A stretch of DNA of 64,000 nt. Source: Symsagittifera roscoffensis. Lineage: Eukaryota > Xenacoelomorpha > Acoela > Convolutidae. Each line of letters begins with the position of its first letter. The first letter of the stretch is position 1. The position numbers and the translations under genes were made by a program. The stretch lies in contig NC_087066.1 in NCBI RefSeq assembly GCF_963678635.1, forward strand, positions 35,587,152-35,651,151, given 5' to 3'. Positions 43,601 through 53,913 of the stretch are shown here, one piece after another. The notes under the pieces were generated by a model, which did not search any database, was not told the origin of the DNA, and saw nothing but the letters and a program-made list of their open reading frames with translations.

Positions 43601-46600
43601 CTGAAGTATTTGGTGATATTTTTCTAAAACTTTGAACATTTCGTCTTTTGTTTGTGATTGCATAAAAACATCGTCTAGATAGGTGATTGCGTTTTTCTTG
43701 AGTATCAGTGGTCTAAAAATTTTGCTCATAAAAGCTGAAAATGCTGCTGGTCCTATGGATATTCCATAGAATAAGCGGTTAAACTCATATTGTTGGTTTC
43801 CGATAACAAATTGTGTTAAACGTCGTGATTGTTCATCTAGTGGCATTTGATTGTATGCACTATTCATATCGGCGGTTGTAAAGTATTTGCCGTTTATTTT
43901 TGTTAAAATAACTTGTATTGGTTCAATGGGCCAATTACATTTTGATTCATCTATAAGTGAATTGAGGTATCTAGCATCGAGAACGATTTTTAATGATTCT
44001 CCTTTAGCTAGAATGATAACGGGGTTGATGAATGTGTTGCCTTTTGGTTGTTCTTCTTTATTAACTGGTGATATAATATTGTACTGTTCTAAAATATCGA
44101 GTAATCTGTTTACTTTATTATGTAAGTGAATTGGTACTTTACTTGCTCTCTGTTTTTTGAAAACTGCGTCTGGTTTTAATGGGAGATGTAAAGATGAACT
44201 GATTTTGCCAACATCGAATTTTGATGTTGCATAGACTGATGAATATTTAATTAGCTGTTTGGCTAACTTTTCGAATTCGTCTTGTGTTATTTGTGAATGT
44301 TGGAAATTAAACATTGTTAAAAATTTTTGTTGGTCCTCTGTGTAGTTACTTATGTTGAATGTAGGTTTGAAATATGGAGTTTTTGTGAAATAATCCGTAT
44401 TTCTGTTTTCGTTACTTATTATTTTATTTATAGATAATTCTTCATTAAGAATTGTAGATTGGCAAATATCTAGTAATTGGAGTATATTATTTACGCGATA
44501 GGCTTTTTCGTGTATTGGTGATATTGTAGCGTTGGTTTCACAATATCCTAAAAGTCCTAAAGGTAATGTTACTTGGTAAGGTGTGTTGTTATAAACATGT
44601 AAGGAAATAATATCTGAATTCGAATTTTTCAAATATTTTATTGAAGAGATTGTGATTTTGAAAAATTTATGAATAGGTTTGAATTCAAAATCTGACATAT
44701 AAAATTTTTGTTTGTTTTGTTCTTTATCATATTGGTGAACTTGTTTGATTGAAAAATTATAGATATTTCCTGATAGTGGTTTTAGGTGTTTTCTTTGTTG
44801 GTTAAATATCGGGTAGAATTTTGAAAAGAATGGTGGTTGTTTATTTAATCTTTGAAAAAATGTTAAGGATGTTTCTTTTGTTTTTGTATATTTATCTTTG
44901 ATTAATATTTTACTATTTAGGATGTTAATTGTTGGTATATACTTCGAAATAAATGGTATTCCAATGATATTATATTTAATATCAGTGATATGGAATATTT
45001 GTTTAAATGGCTTATTTAAAATTTTGCTTTGCTCCATTGTTCTGGTAGGGAGGAGAAATAATTGGATTTTTCCGTAGTTTATCAATGTTGATCCTTGTGC
45101 TGTTGCTAGTTTGCTGGAGGTTTCAAGAGGTGTTAGCTTTGGGTGTAAGGATTTTATTTCATTCCATGTGGGGATGTTTATTATGTTTGATTCTGCTCCT
45201 GAATCAATTAAAAAATCTATTTCAAGGTCTGGTGGTTGAAATTCTTTATTTCTTGGGCTTTCTAAGAGAAATGGTATTGTCCAAATTTTTTCTTTGGGTT
45301 GTTCTTTTTGTATATTTTGATAAATGTGGTTTGTATTCAAGCATTTTGTTTTGGTATTTTTATTGGTTTGATTTGTAGTGTTAATCTCATTTGTTTCTTG
45401 TGTCGTTGGTGTGGAATTTATGGGTGTAGTGTAATAATTTTGAAGAAATTCTGATTGATTTTCATATATATGTGATGGAAAGGGTTGTTCATATATGACA
45501 GATTCATAGTCATTTTCGACTTTTATCATATTGATAGCAAGAGTGTTTTCAGTATCACTTTCTGAATCTGATGATGTACAGTTTATTTGATTGAGTTGTA
45601 ACGTATCAGTTACTGTGTCATCAATACCTGGGGGGTCTGATGTTGTTTCTGGGTTAGCTTGTACTTGATTGATTTGTCTTTGATGTTTAGGTGTACTACT
45701 TCTGTGGCGATTATTAGAATTATTATAGTTATTATTATTCCGGTGTGGTGATTGGGAATAATTTCTATAACGATTATTATAACTTGAGTGTCGATTTTGT
45801 GAATTATTTCGCGATCTGTTTTGGTAATTATTGTTTGGTCTGTTATAGTTCGATCTATTATATGAGTTATTCCTTGATCGAGTATTCGGGTAATTCTGAT
45901 TTCGGTTGTTTGAATAACTTCTATTTCGATTATAGGAGTAGTTTCTATTCCTATTGTATGATGAATTTCGTGATTGGTTGTTTGGATAGTAGTTATTTCT
46001 TGATTGGGAATTAGATCTAGAAACAAATCGTTGTGTATTTGAATTTGATCTGGAGTAGTTATTTCTACTATTTGGTCTATTGTAGTGATTTTGTGATGAG
46101 TTTTGTGTATTTCTTCGTTCTGGTGATCTTCCTCTATAACTTGAGTTATATGGGGATTGATTTCTTGTATAACTTGTATTGTTTGGAAGTGGTTTTCCTG
46201 AACTGTTGTTGCTGTATACATTTTTGTTTGGTAGATTTTGATCTTTTTTCATATATTGATAGAATGATTTATTTGGTTCTTTGTATTTTTGAGGTTTATT
46301 TTGACTATCTTGCTGTTTTTGTCTACATTCGGAAATACTATGTCCGTATCGTCGGCAATAATTACACCATTTTTTGAAAGATGGTTTGCCTTTAAAGTTT
46401 GGGTTCTTTTCGTAAATATTAAGTATTTCAGTGATTTTTTCAACGAGGTCTGTCTCTGATTCCTGTATATTATTAATATTAGTGGGAGTCGTTTCAATTT
46501 TGTTAACGTATTGTAATTTCAGATTTTCCGTTTCTTCTAGTTTCATCGTGATTTCTGCTTGTTCTAATTTGTCTACTAGTTTCCTAAAATCTAAATCGGG

Positions 46601-48889
46601 TTCTCGAATTGAAGAAGGATGGGATGCTCTCTTTTTTATTGCTATTTTCCTTAATTGTGGTGTTAAGGTCATCATTAAGATTTCTGTCATCTTTGTGTTT
46701 TTATAGTCATGTGTATTTAGTGAGTATGCTTTTTGAACTAGTGTTTCGATTCGTACTGCTATTTGCTTGATGGTTTCGTTTGGTAATCTGCGAATTTCAT
46801 TACATAAAACTCTTTGTTGTTGTTTGTTTCTTTCAGAGTCAAACATTTTTGAAAATTCTTGTGTAAATCTTTTCCAGTTTGATTTTATTTCTAAAGGTAG
46901 TACTGAAAACCATTTTTGGGCTGCGCCATCTAAGGTTGTTTGTATCAACGCTGTGCGTCGATGTATCCAGTTTTGATGTAGTGGCGTATTAATTGGTTCA
47001 GGTCCAATGTTTAAAATCAAGTTTGCTGTTACTGCATTTAAATAATCTTCTACAGAGTATTCAGGGTCTGTTCCTGTGAAAACCATTAAAGGTTTGTTTG
47101 ATGTTATTGATGATCCACCCATAAGGTATGGATTCATTGTCATTTGTAATGATTCTGCTGCATTTGGCATTTGAGAAAAATTCGAAAGTTGGTTTCTTGT
47201 TATTTCATGTTGTTGGAGATAATATGGTAGTGGTATTTCATTTTGCATTTGTGATGCTTGATACGAGTGTGCAGTCATTGGATTTTGTTGTTGAATTGGT
47301 TGAAAAGATTGTGTATTAATTAAATTTTGTTGTTGAATTGGTTGTTGATGTTGTGCATCTATTGGTTGTGGAGAAAAATTTCTATGATTTGTACGTGTTC
47401 TCTGTATTCCTTGTCTACGATATTCTTGAGTATTTGGTGCAAATATATCTGGTTGTAAGAAATCATCATCTGAGGATAAATAATCCATTTGATAAGATGT
47501 CTGTTTTTTATTTTTATTTTGTTGAAAAAATGGGTAATTTTCACTACGATCCTGTGGAGGATTTGTTTGGAAATTTATTGAATTAGGTTGGGTCATTGGG
47601 TTATCCCAATTTCGAGATTTTGTATATTGATTAAAATTCCTTTGTGGTTGATAATTTGTTTTTGACGGATGTGTATAATTGTAATTATGGTCTGCAAAGT
47701 TGTTTCTAGTGAATGTTTTGCGTGTTTTTGATGGTATTGTCATGGGTCTGTATGTTTGGTAATCCATATGTGAGTATTTAGGGGCAACCGAAGGTTTAAC
47801 GGTTGATTGTAAGGTTACCTGTGTTTGTGAAGGATTTGTATTTCTTGGTGTTGTTAAATTTGGGCGTATTGGTGAAATACTTTGTTGTGTAGTTGTTGTG
47901 TGTACAATTTCTTCATTTATGAAGTGTGATGGTGTCTGGATATCATGTTGAGTAAGATTCCTAGTTCCATTGAGGTTTTCATTGTGTATGACTGTAGAGT
48001 TTAAACTATTATTTTGTGTATCGGGTAAAAATGTATTATAGTTTAATGGTGTTGCATCAATTGTTAATGGTATTACTCTTACATAATCTCTTATGTAAGA
48101 TATTGTACCTATTGCTTGACTTGAGATTGATTGTGGAAAGCTTATAAATGCGGGATGAGACCATTCGGGGTCCCAAACATAATCTGATTGTTCTGTGATA
48201 GCGGTATCATCGTTCGAATTTTGGGGTCTAAAATTTTTTCTTGCTTGTGCAATTAAATCAATATTGTGTGTGAAATAATCTATTATGAACCATGCTAAAA
48301 TTTTTTGTAAATCGTGTTTGGTATGTTGTGAAACGTCGTCTTTCGTGAAATTTTCTTTAATGATGTTTAAATAACTAGAGAGTAGTGTGATTTCATGTCG
48401 TACTCTTAAATGTTTAGATGTTTCTGTCGGTGAGACATTTGTTAATGGGATTTCGTTTTCTAATATCGAAATATAACTATATATTATTGCGAAAACTTCA
48501 TTGGTGAAAATGGAGTTTGCTCTTTGTGAGTTTTGGTATTGGATGCTTTTTATATATTCTGAAAAAACTTTTGAAAATTCTAAATCAAGATCGTCTGTTT
48601 GTATAGTATATGTTCTATTATTATGGTTTGGTGAGGTGAATTCTATAGAGTAGATTCCATACTGTTGTGTTATGTTGCATATATCTTTTAAGTAGTGATC
48701 TATGATTTGTCTTTTGATTTTTACATCTGGGAACTCTGTTTTACATGGACTGATTCCGGGTTCAAATAAATTTACGAGTAAATTTTGACAAAATATGTGT
48801 TGTCCTCTATCAGTATCTGCGTCTACTATAAAAGGAAAGATTTCATCATCATCTGGAGTTTCGTCACCTGGAGTGTGCGTTGAGCTCAT
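40673..48889 (-). CDS. Fused Gag-Pol polyprotein, 2738 aa, intact
   Basis: One uninterrupted frame from ATG. Residues about 1-840 are Gag-like (Asn/Gln-rich N-terminal part, capsid-like helices with QKWFSVLPLEIKSNWKRFTQEF), then a CX2CX4HX4C knuckle (CNYCRRYGHSISEC, about 842-855) and an Asn/Arg/Ser/Tyr low-complexity stretch. Protease has FLIDSGAE near 1228. RT (about 1560-1790) has YLDD near 1737. RNase H starts at CDASNFGIGAALL near 1885, with FTDHKPI. Integrase has a zinc module (HTQNIKGHSG...CNDCIVCQ, about 2250-2290), then Asp in FDTKGP (about 2321), TDNGTEF (about 2380) and LVEGMN (about 2416), and a GPY/F-type end (RKGPYQII). No gag-pol frameshift is needed. The C-terminal 150 residues are basic and unrecognised. 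Confidence 0.95.
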   Translation of the reverse strand: MSSTHTPGDETPDDDEIFPFIVDADTDRGQHIFCQNLLVNLFEPGISPCKTEFPDVKIKRQIIDHYLKDICNITQQYGIYSIEFTSPNHNNRTYTIQTDDLDLEFSKVFSEYIKSIQYQNSQRANSIFTNEVFAIIYSYISILENEIPLTNVSPTETSKHLRVRHEITLLSSYLNIIKENFTKDDVSQHTKHDLQKILAWFIIDYFTHNIDLIAQARKNFRPQNSNDDTAITEQSDYVWDPEWSHPAFISFPQSISSQAIGTISYIRDYVRVIPLTIDATPLNYNTFLPDTQNNSLNSTVIHNENLNGTRNLTQHDIQTPSHFINEEIVHTTTTQQSISPIRPNLTTPRNTNPSQTQVTLQSTVKPSVAPKYSHMDYQTYRPMTIPSKTRKTFTRNNFADHNYNYTHPSKTNYQPQRNFNQYTKSRNWDNPMTQPNSINFQTNPPQDRSENYPFFQQNKNKKQTSYQMDYLSSDDDFLQPDIFAPNTQEYRRQGIQRTRTNHRNFSPQPIDAQHQQPIQQQNLINTQSFQPIQQQNPMTAHSYQASQMQNEIPLPYYLQQHEITRNQLSNFSQMPNAAESLQMTMNPYLMGGSSITSNKPLMVFTGTDPEYSVEDYLNAVTANLILNIGPEPINTPLHQNWIHRRTALIQTTLDGAAQKWFSVLPLEIKSNWKRFTQEFSKMFDSERNKQQQRVLCNEIRRLPNETIKQIAVRIETLVQKAYSLNTHDYKNTKMTEILMMTLTPQLRKIAIKKRASHPSSIREPDLDFRKLVDKLEQAEITMKLEETENLKLQYVNKIETTPTNINNIQESETDLVEKITEILNIYEKNPNFKGKPSFKKWCNYCRRYGHSISECRQKQQDSQNKPQKYKEPNKSFYQYMKKDQNLPNKNVYSNNSSGKPLPNNTSYTRNQSPYNSSYRGRSPERRNTQNSSQNHYNRPNSRNNYSRSNSNTQRFVSRSNSQSRNNYYPNNQSRNSSYNRNRNYSYNRNRSYSNNRNQNYPNTRSRNNSYNRSNYNRPNNNYQNRSRNNSQNRHSSYNNRYRNYSQSPHRNNNNYNNSNNRHRSSTPKHQRQINQVQANPETTSDPPGIDDTVTDTLQLNQINCTSSDSESDTENTLAINMIKVENDYESVIYEQPFPSHIYENQSEFLQNYYTTPINSTPTTQETNEINTTNQTNKNTKTKCLNTNHIYQNIQKEQPKEKIWTIPFLLESPRNKEFQPPDLEIDFLIDSGAESNIINIPTWNEIKSLHPKLTPLETSSKLATAQGSTLINYGKIQLFLLPTRTMEQSKILNKPFKQIFHITDIKYNIIGIPFISKYIPTINILNSKILIKDKYTKTKETSLTFFQRLNKQPPFFSKFYPIFNQQRKHLKPLSGNIYNFSIKQVHQYDKEQNKQKFYMSDFEFKPIHKFFKITISSIKYLKNSNSDIISLHVYNNTPYQVTLPLGLLGYCETNATISPIHEKAYRVNNILQLLDICQSTILNEELSINKIISNENRNTDYFTKTPYFKPTFNISNYTEDQQKFLTMFNFQHSQITQDEFEKLAKQLIKYSSVYATSKFDVGKISSSLHLPLKPDAVFKKQRASKVPIHLHNKVNRLLDILEQYNIISPVNKEEQPKGNTFINPVIILAKGESLKIVLDARYLNSLIDESKCNWPIEPIQVILTKINGKYFTTADMNSAYNQMPLDEQSRRLTQFVIGNQQYEFNRLFYGISIGPAAFSAFMSKIFRPLILKKNAITYLDDVFMQSQTKDEMFKVLEKYHQILQNENLKAAPDKSHFFLTRVKFLGHNIERKTITPLKSRIDAIQKLQPPTNKKKIQEFLGMLNFLSKYVYKMQLYLRPFYNILRQQNNFEWNTEHQARFEEIKKLLTEQISNTIPDPDQPFYAMCDASNFGIGAALLQSHNGTNKMNLISANSRLFTQAELRLSTLMRECTAIIYTLTEYEFLILGSKHPTVLFTDHKPIIFLFTQKSNPNHRVYRFQLILMKFPNLHIVWTAGKNLALPDTLSRNTPPELLTRKTTVEIPKNIKFYLAENETSPRLECKYAVKTGIEQSQINNLQHFPLYLDCQNNHYEVDLLGTSTFKPIPYSQWIKNNTQQKRTKQHPPKKDHFPLIEKEDLTDKINLSGPQINDSKYTINQVFDLHDPLDTIPLSKFEIENIFLPPTDTITISTLKQYQNLDPIIRQLKSWHKYKTKPIKADSTILGNKTLLRYFRKFNYTTINETTDLLEYNLNESIVPCLPISMILIAFNISHTQNIKGHSGSEKTYSNFMQNFYFPNAPIWIKVLCNDCIVCQLNKPYPNQKQIAQKQDFKGQSLYFNHRISFDTKGPISPSSEGNSYIMVIVDAFTHYVALNPVPHCNAYYAYTTLYEHWIAKFGLPEILVTDNGTEFINNEIITLCHLYNIKHKPRTSHAPWTNGLVEGMNRSLQEYLRCIINGNDTKYTEWSAEVKLFPLAYNSQITTTLGMSPYEMVFNQKPRKPIMFTANSHKNAQGYCQPNKDSICYNLPLHTHDEDHFHHPQILKLASGTHTEWILNRDKKHNEIYQKITKKLLQRQNINEQINSRFTPASDLKIGTFVLIPNFNTQKGISKKLQPLRKGPYQIIAKPTDVTYKIIDSNKKEIAQHRNNLLPYYPKEYALRELTQLYSFTGLKIIQNEPHLKNTEQNDNPTENQNTKPTATKINTQNHKEYPKQRKNRKMTEQIIPQEEIDKSEHRKTTRLRNQPRKNYKMFIPQSKIFKKSRI

Positions 48890-49331
48890 TTTTTCGTTCG
48901 ATGACTGTTAATATGTAATTATTAATGTGTCGAATTGGTTGATTCCAATTGTATAGATGTACTGGTTTGTGTTTGTACTGCTTTTTTATTCTTCTTTTTC
49001 CTCTTTGTGATGAATTTGAAGTTGTTTCTGAGTCAGAAAAATATAATTGATCGTGAAGTGGGTAATTTTTATCTATTGATTCTTTTAGTTTGTAAAGTTC
49101 GTCTAAACTGTTGGTTTCTGATTCTGAAAATGCGTTTCGATTTTTTGAAAATCTTTTTCGTGTTATTTGTCTTTGTTTAGTTATTATTTTCCTCTTTAGT
49201 GTTTGTCGTTTTGTGCGAATGTATCCAACTGTTTGTGTATGAGGTGTGATTACAAGGTCGTATTTTTTGTTATCTATTTCACAATTGTGTAAAATGATTG
49301 TTTGTTTATTTCCTAGGTTTTTAAATGACAT
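48864..49331 (-). CDS. Small basic ORF ahead of Gag-Pol, unknown
   Basis: 155 codons from ATG, rich in Lys/Arg (KRQTLKRKIITKQRQITRKR) with a Ser/Glu-rich middle. It overlaps the start of Gag-Pol by 26 bp in a different frame (+1 relative). No family is recognised; a nucleic-acid-binding or matrix-type role is possible. Conservation of the frame next to Gag-Pol favours a real gene. Confidence 0.55.
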   Translation of the reverse strand: MSFKNLGNKQTIILHNCEIDNKKYDLVITPHTQTVGYIRTKRQTLKRKIITKQRQITRKRFSKNRNAFSESETNSLDELYKLKESIDKNYPLHDQLYFSDSETTSNSSQRGKRRIKKQYKHKPVHLYNWNQPIRHINNYILTVIERKNELNAHSR

Positions 49332-50262
49332 AAGGTTTAGGATGACGGATGCAAAAGGTTGTTAAATGATTTCTATTTTCTTAAACTGTTAGTTCTTACG
49401 ATTTTTTGGTTAGCTTAACCTGGGTCTATTTGTTCAGGGTTGGAGAGAAAAGTATATCGATTCCGAAGAATGATTTTTACTTTCTCGTGACTAGTATAAG
49501 CTAAGGTGTTAACTTACTTAATCTTACTTAGGGGTAGTGATTGTGTTCAAGGGTTGGAGAATAGTAAATCGATCCACAAGGTTCAGGTATAATTAGAACG
49601 CGAGTAGTTCGTTAGATACTATTTTAAACTTACTAAGTCTAAGATTTATCCTGGGTCTGGTAAGAGGGGGGGTCAAGTGAAGGATGAATAACCGAAGTTC
49701 TTCACTGTTTATCCTAATTTGAATGATTAGTTTTGTTTAAAAATTTCTATTAGTCTTGGGTCTTTAGAAAGGGTTGGGTAGTGAATCGACGTTTGAGGTC
49801 GTTAGACACTAATTAAGTGGGTGGGGGAGAACAAAGTTGTTCTGTTTGATCCAAGGATAAGCCTTGATGATCAAATTTAAATTTTAATTAAGTAGAAAAT
49901 GATTTAAGATCCAAGGATAAGCCTTGATGATCTGGTTTTAAAATTAAGTGAATTTAAGTTTTGATAAAATTTTAAATGTGTGTAAAGGAAAGATTTAGTG
50001 TTTTGATGATATTAGTAAGTTGATGATTGTTGTTATGTTTTAGGTGATGAAGCTGGAACAACAGGATGATTTATGATTACTAACCATTTATTGTCATGCT
50101 ACTAATTTTTATTTTTATTTTCCAATAAATATTTTTCAAACATGTTTTGTATAATACTGCAGAGTTTTAGGAAAACGATCTTAGATCTTTTTATCAATCG
50201 TTATTGTATAATATTAATTTTGTTTAGCGCCTGAAATGATTTTGAAGAGTAACTTCAAGGTT

Positions 50263-50496
50263 TTATGTTTGCAAATGGAAATCTAAATTCATTGCAAGTA
50301 GTATTCGAAATATAAAAGTTTGTTCTGGCTTTTGCCGAACTATCATATAACTATACGGCAAGTTTCTACTTTGTCGTATGTCGTCTTTGGTTCGAGGTCT
50401 TCTTCCAATTCCGGGTAGTTCTGTTATGGTTCGGAATATTGGCTCTGATCTATTGAGTCGGAGAGACATTTCAATTAAATTATTGTCGTATAACAT
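50263..50496 (-). CDS. Small leader ORF, unknown
   Basis: A 77-codon ATG-initiated frame between the primer site and the main ORFs. No domain is recognised (contains GIGRRPRTKDD). It could be an upstream ORF or a first coding exon for spliced RNAs, or chance. Confidence 0.3.
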   Translation of the reverse strand: MLYDNNLIEMSLRLNRSEPIFRTITELPGIGRRPRTKDDIRQSRNLPYSYMIVRQKPEQTFIFRILLAMNLDFHLQT

Positions 50497-50565
50497 TTTG
50501 TAAATGTTTTTGTCTAATTTCTAATCTATTTTTGGTTAATTCTAATCTAGTAAGGTCTTGTTCGA

Positions 50566-50582
50566 GACTTATGGTCGCACCA
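50566..50582 (-). promoter_or_regulatory. Candidate tRNA primer-binding site
   Basis: Two bases inside the 5' LTR the minus strand reads TGGTGCGACCATAAG. It starts with the TGG expected to pair with a tRNA CCA end. The cognate tRNA would end GGTCGCACCA; I could not assign its identity. Confidence 0.6.
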
Positions 50583-50584
50583 GA

Positions 50585-50994
50585 TGAGTTAGGACTGGTA
50601 TGTATAACTCATAGAGTAATTTCGGATAGGGTACACCGTCTGCTCGTCACGCTATCTTATTTTCGGCCGGATAGATTCGTGCAACTTCTTAGTCTAATAC
50701 CGATCCTAATCTTACTCTTATACTATCTAGTCTCAGGTTGTTTAACTAGTCTCTGCTAGGCTCAATAGATCTAGGGTATACTGGTTTATTGCGGCTGCTG
50801 AAGTGCTCGGGAGAGTCCAACTAATTTCTAAGTTAAATTCAAATCTCTCTGGTGCTGAAATTACAAGTAACTTCAGCACTTACAAATAAGTGGGTTGTTA
50901 GTTAGATGGATCATGATTGGTTAATATTAAATACTTTACATTGGTAAAACATTTAATTTATCCAATCATAAAATATAGTTTAGATCAGGTTCCA
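50585..50994 (-). repeat. 5' LTR
   Basis: Direct copy of 32135-32544. The outer edge is followed by the TAGT target duplication. It should carry the promoter for the element, but I cannot point to a specific core motif. Confidence 0.97.
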
Positions 50995-50999
50995 TAGTC

Positions 51000-53905
51000 A
51001 TTTAGTTTCAGTTTTTCAGCTTTGTCAAAGTTTAGATGGAAAGTTAGAGATCTTGGTGCCATATTTTGATGGCAGGGAAGATAAAATTGTTGGACCTGAG
51101 CTGGCATTTCCAAAAAATTGAGTAGCTAATTCAAACTTCCCAGTAAATGACATACAAAATCAGTGGTTCAAATAGCGTACAATATGTGCCAAATTAGCCT
51201 AAAATAGCTCTAATTAGGATGTTTGGGGGAAGGAGAGGTTTTTTTTAGGTATGATGGGCTACAAATAATACATGGGAAACTACAACGTGTCCTGGTTGGG
51301 TTAGATTGAGAGGGCGGTGTGATTAAAGAGGCGGTGCAATTCTCTGGGGTGGGCTTTCTCTCTATCTGATTAAGTGGGCATTTTATGCTTCCTTTTTACT
51401 ACTTCCTCTTCATTTTAGACCTCCCCTTTCCTACTAGTGGCTTCTCTTAAATTGGCCCGCTAGGTGACATAAATTAAGGAAGTTATACAGCTCTAAATGT
51501 AAATGAGAACCACTCTCTTATCTGTTCACAACTTCCTATAAATATATCACTTTTAATCGCATTTATTCAAGAAGAATAAAAATAGATATAGGATTTGCTC
51601 ATTTTAAAATGACCATTCTCGATTGTGGTCCAGCTGCTTTTGATGGCGCATAAGAAGCGCTCTCAAGTGACCTTAAATAAAAGCCACCATATAAAAGCTC
51701 AATTAAGTTACTCTGAGTACCAAATTTCAGGGCATAAATTACCCTCGTTTCAGGGCATAACCCTCGTCAATTACCCTCGTTTCAGGGCATAACTCCATGT
51801 TAGTTTCTCAGCACCCCATACTTAATGCAAAAACAGATTTATTGGATTATGAAAATGTATCTTCAAAATTCGAAAAAAAAATCTGACGTTAAAGCTACCG
51901 CTAATTTGAAAGATGAGCCTGCACTTTCTCGGGGTTTTTGTCATATTTTTGCTCAGACAAGTTTGATGGCTGATTGCCGGTCTCTGAAAAAAGACAACCG
52001 GCTCAATTTAAGATCATTTATTTATCCACGAGGGATAGGACCAACATACGAGCTGTACAGCTCATCACGGCGAACCGCTGTTGTGCCCCTGCTTAATTTG
52101 CACTTTTGGTTGCCTCAAATGCCATTTCAAAAAATCATACTTCAATCTTATTTCAAAGCCTCAAGGTCAAAACTAGAAATTTCAGAAATAGTCATTTGAT
52201 TTGCTGTAGTTTTTAACAGACAGTGAAGTGGTAATAAAATTGCAACCGAGTTTTTGGAAATTGCATTTGGACTGTACAGTGGTTATTTAACTTACCCGGT
52301 CGAAACGAATATAATTTGAAAAATAGAACGCGTTTCTCTCAAATTGTGTTGAGCTTAGACTGCGAGTAATAAAGACTAATTTTGCTCTAACTTTGAACAA
52401 GTTTTATATGGCGGTAGAATTTATTTTGCTAAATTTGAGTACAAAATTTTACACCAAAAACTATCATTTTTGGCTCTTTCATCAATCAAAATTACTCAAA
52501 TCTACTTGTTCATTTACAGACAAAACAGTATCACTCCTAAGGTAGCCCAACAAATTTCAAAAAAGATGCAATTTTCTCAACTTGGTATACACATATTTTC
52601 GTTCGATAGCCAAAAAATGTCATTTTTACTGAATAAAACACCAACTTTATTGATAATTTAAATCGGCATTGCATTAAGAAAAAACTTGCAACATCTGCAA
52701 TTGCTTAAGAGACGTCAGTTTTCGAATAACTTCAAGCCCATAACTTTAAAACAATGGCTCTTTCATCAGCCAAATGAAACATAAAACGCCGACAAAAAAG
52801 CAAACGCGAAACTTCAAAAAAAACTTTGATTTAGTTTTAGCTTGAAGGTCATAGTTAATGTAAAAAAATTAAAAGTGTTGTCAAATAAATTATCTTAAAA
52901 TGTATAAATTGATATTTGATGTCAGAATAAGCAATCTTAGGATAATTAGCTGCATTCAAGTTAGTTAACTTAGAAAGATATTGCCAAAATAGAGGTTTGC
53001 AAATAATTGGAACAGGAATAACTGATTGAAAAAACAATTGACCTATTTAAGAAACATTTTGCATGCAAAAGATTATTTACCAGACGGAATTTGTGTCCAA
53101 AGGCTGCCTGAAAAGTGAGTTTACCTTTATAGTAACAAAAAAATTGCACAAAAAATTGTTTAAAAAAGCGATTGACTTATTTTAAACAATTTTTGCATGC
53201 AAAAGTTAATTTTTCAGACAAACTTATGTGTCAAGGTCACTTGAACATTCAAACTTGCATGCAAAAGTTGCGTCAACTAGGCGGATTGCTCTTCATAAAT
53301 ATTTCTGTCTGTTCGGAACGGACACTGTGCAATTTGTTATGAAATGTTCTCTCAAAAAGGAATAAATTGCTCTTTATAGCCATTGCCAAACGTTGGTAAA
53401 AATGTTTAAAGTCAACGGATCTGAATGAAATTAACTAACTTGAAATTGCTCATTTTGACGTCAGAATTTATATTTAGAAGCATAAGAGCACGTAGAAATC
53501 TATTATTTTTGAACAAACGTTTTTTGAATATTTAAATGAATCATGGTCGCCGATATTGCCAACATTTTGTCATAAACTCTAAATTGATTCTGTCTGTTCA
53601 AAATTTTTTTTTGGAACAGTTACTAGTATTGAAATGATGGGACGACGAGTGTCACGCTTTTTGAAAATTAGTCTGAAAGCAAAAATCAATGCGTGTTCGA
53701 GATGCAAGATTTTTTAACAGTTAATCAGACACTCATGGCAAATTTTTTTAATTGCGTATGGATTCATTGACAATTCTAATTCTAATGAGCTTTTGAGCGC
53801 CCTATGTTTTTTGAACGATTAACAAGTGTAAAAACTGGAACGAAGGCTGGAACGATCACATAAATATAAATAACAGAAAACAGAACCTTTTGGACTGTAC
53901 TAAAG
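51000..53905. other. AT-rich intergenic sequence with small repeats
   Basis: No gene is recognised. At 51726-51790 the phrase TTTCAGGGCATAA/ACCCTCG is repeated three times. At 53036-53088 and 53172-53220 there are two diverged copies of a word containing TTTTGCATGCAAAAG, about 136 bp apart. Confidence 0.5.
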
Positions 53906-53913
53906 AATTGAAA

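Larger units (their letters stand above)
49340..50584 (-). other. Element leader region
   Basis: The untranslated leader between the 5' LTR and the first long ORFs. A 25-base word GATCCAAGGATAAGCCTTGATGATC-like sequence occurs twice (near 49853 and 49909), each with a CAAGG/CCTTG inverted repeat. Around 49430-49800 there are degenerate copies of a GGGTTGG...ATCGA motif. These may be packaging or structural signals (inference). Confidence 0.5.
32135..50994 (-). mobile_element. Complete 18.86-kb Ty3/Gypsy-type LTR retrotransposon with env-like and extra ORFs
   Basis: Bounded by 410-bp LTRs (32135-32544 and 50585-50994) in the same orientation, 18,450 bp apart, flanked by TAGT on both sides (32131-32134 and 50995-50998). 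The element is read on the minus strand: LTR, primer site, about 1.25-kb leader, basic ORF, fused Gag-Pol, two membrane ORFs, ATG-less ORF, envelope-like ORF, 599-aa ORF, about 1.5-kb 3' region, LTR. The PR-RT-RNase H-integrase order is that of Ty3/Gypsy. Matching LTRs and an open Gag-Pol indicate a recent insertion. It is unusually long for the group. Confidence 0.95.

Noticed and set aside
45610-46221. 203-codon frame overlapping Gag-Pol out of frame
   Set aside because: It lies over the Asn/Arg/Ser/Tyr low-complexity part of Gag, where codon bias keeps other frames open.
51825-52199. 124-codon ATG frame in AT-rich DNA
   Set aside because: No family features, no neighbours, and composition like the surrounding intergenic sequence.
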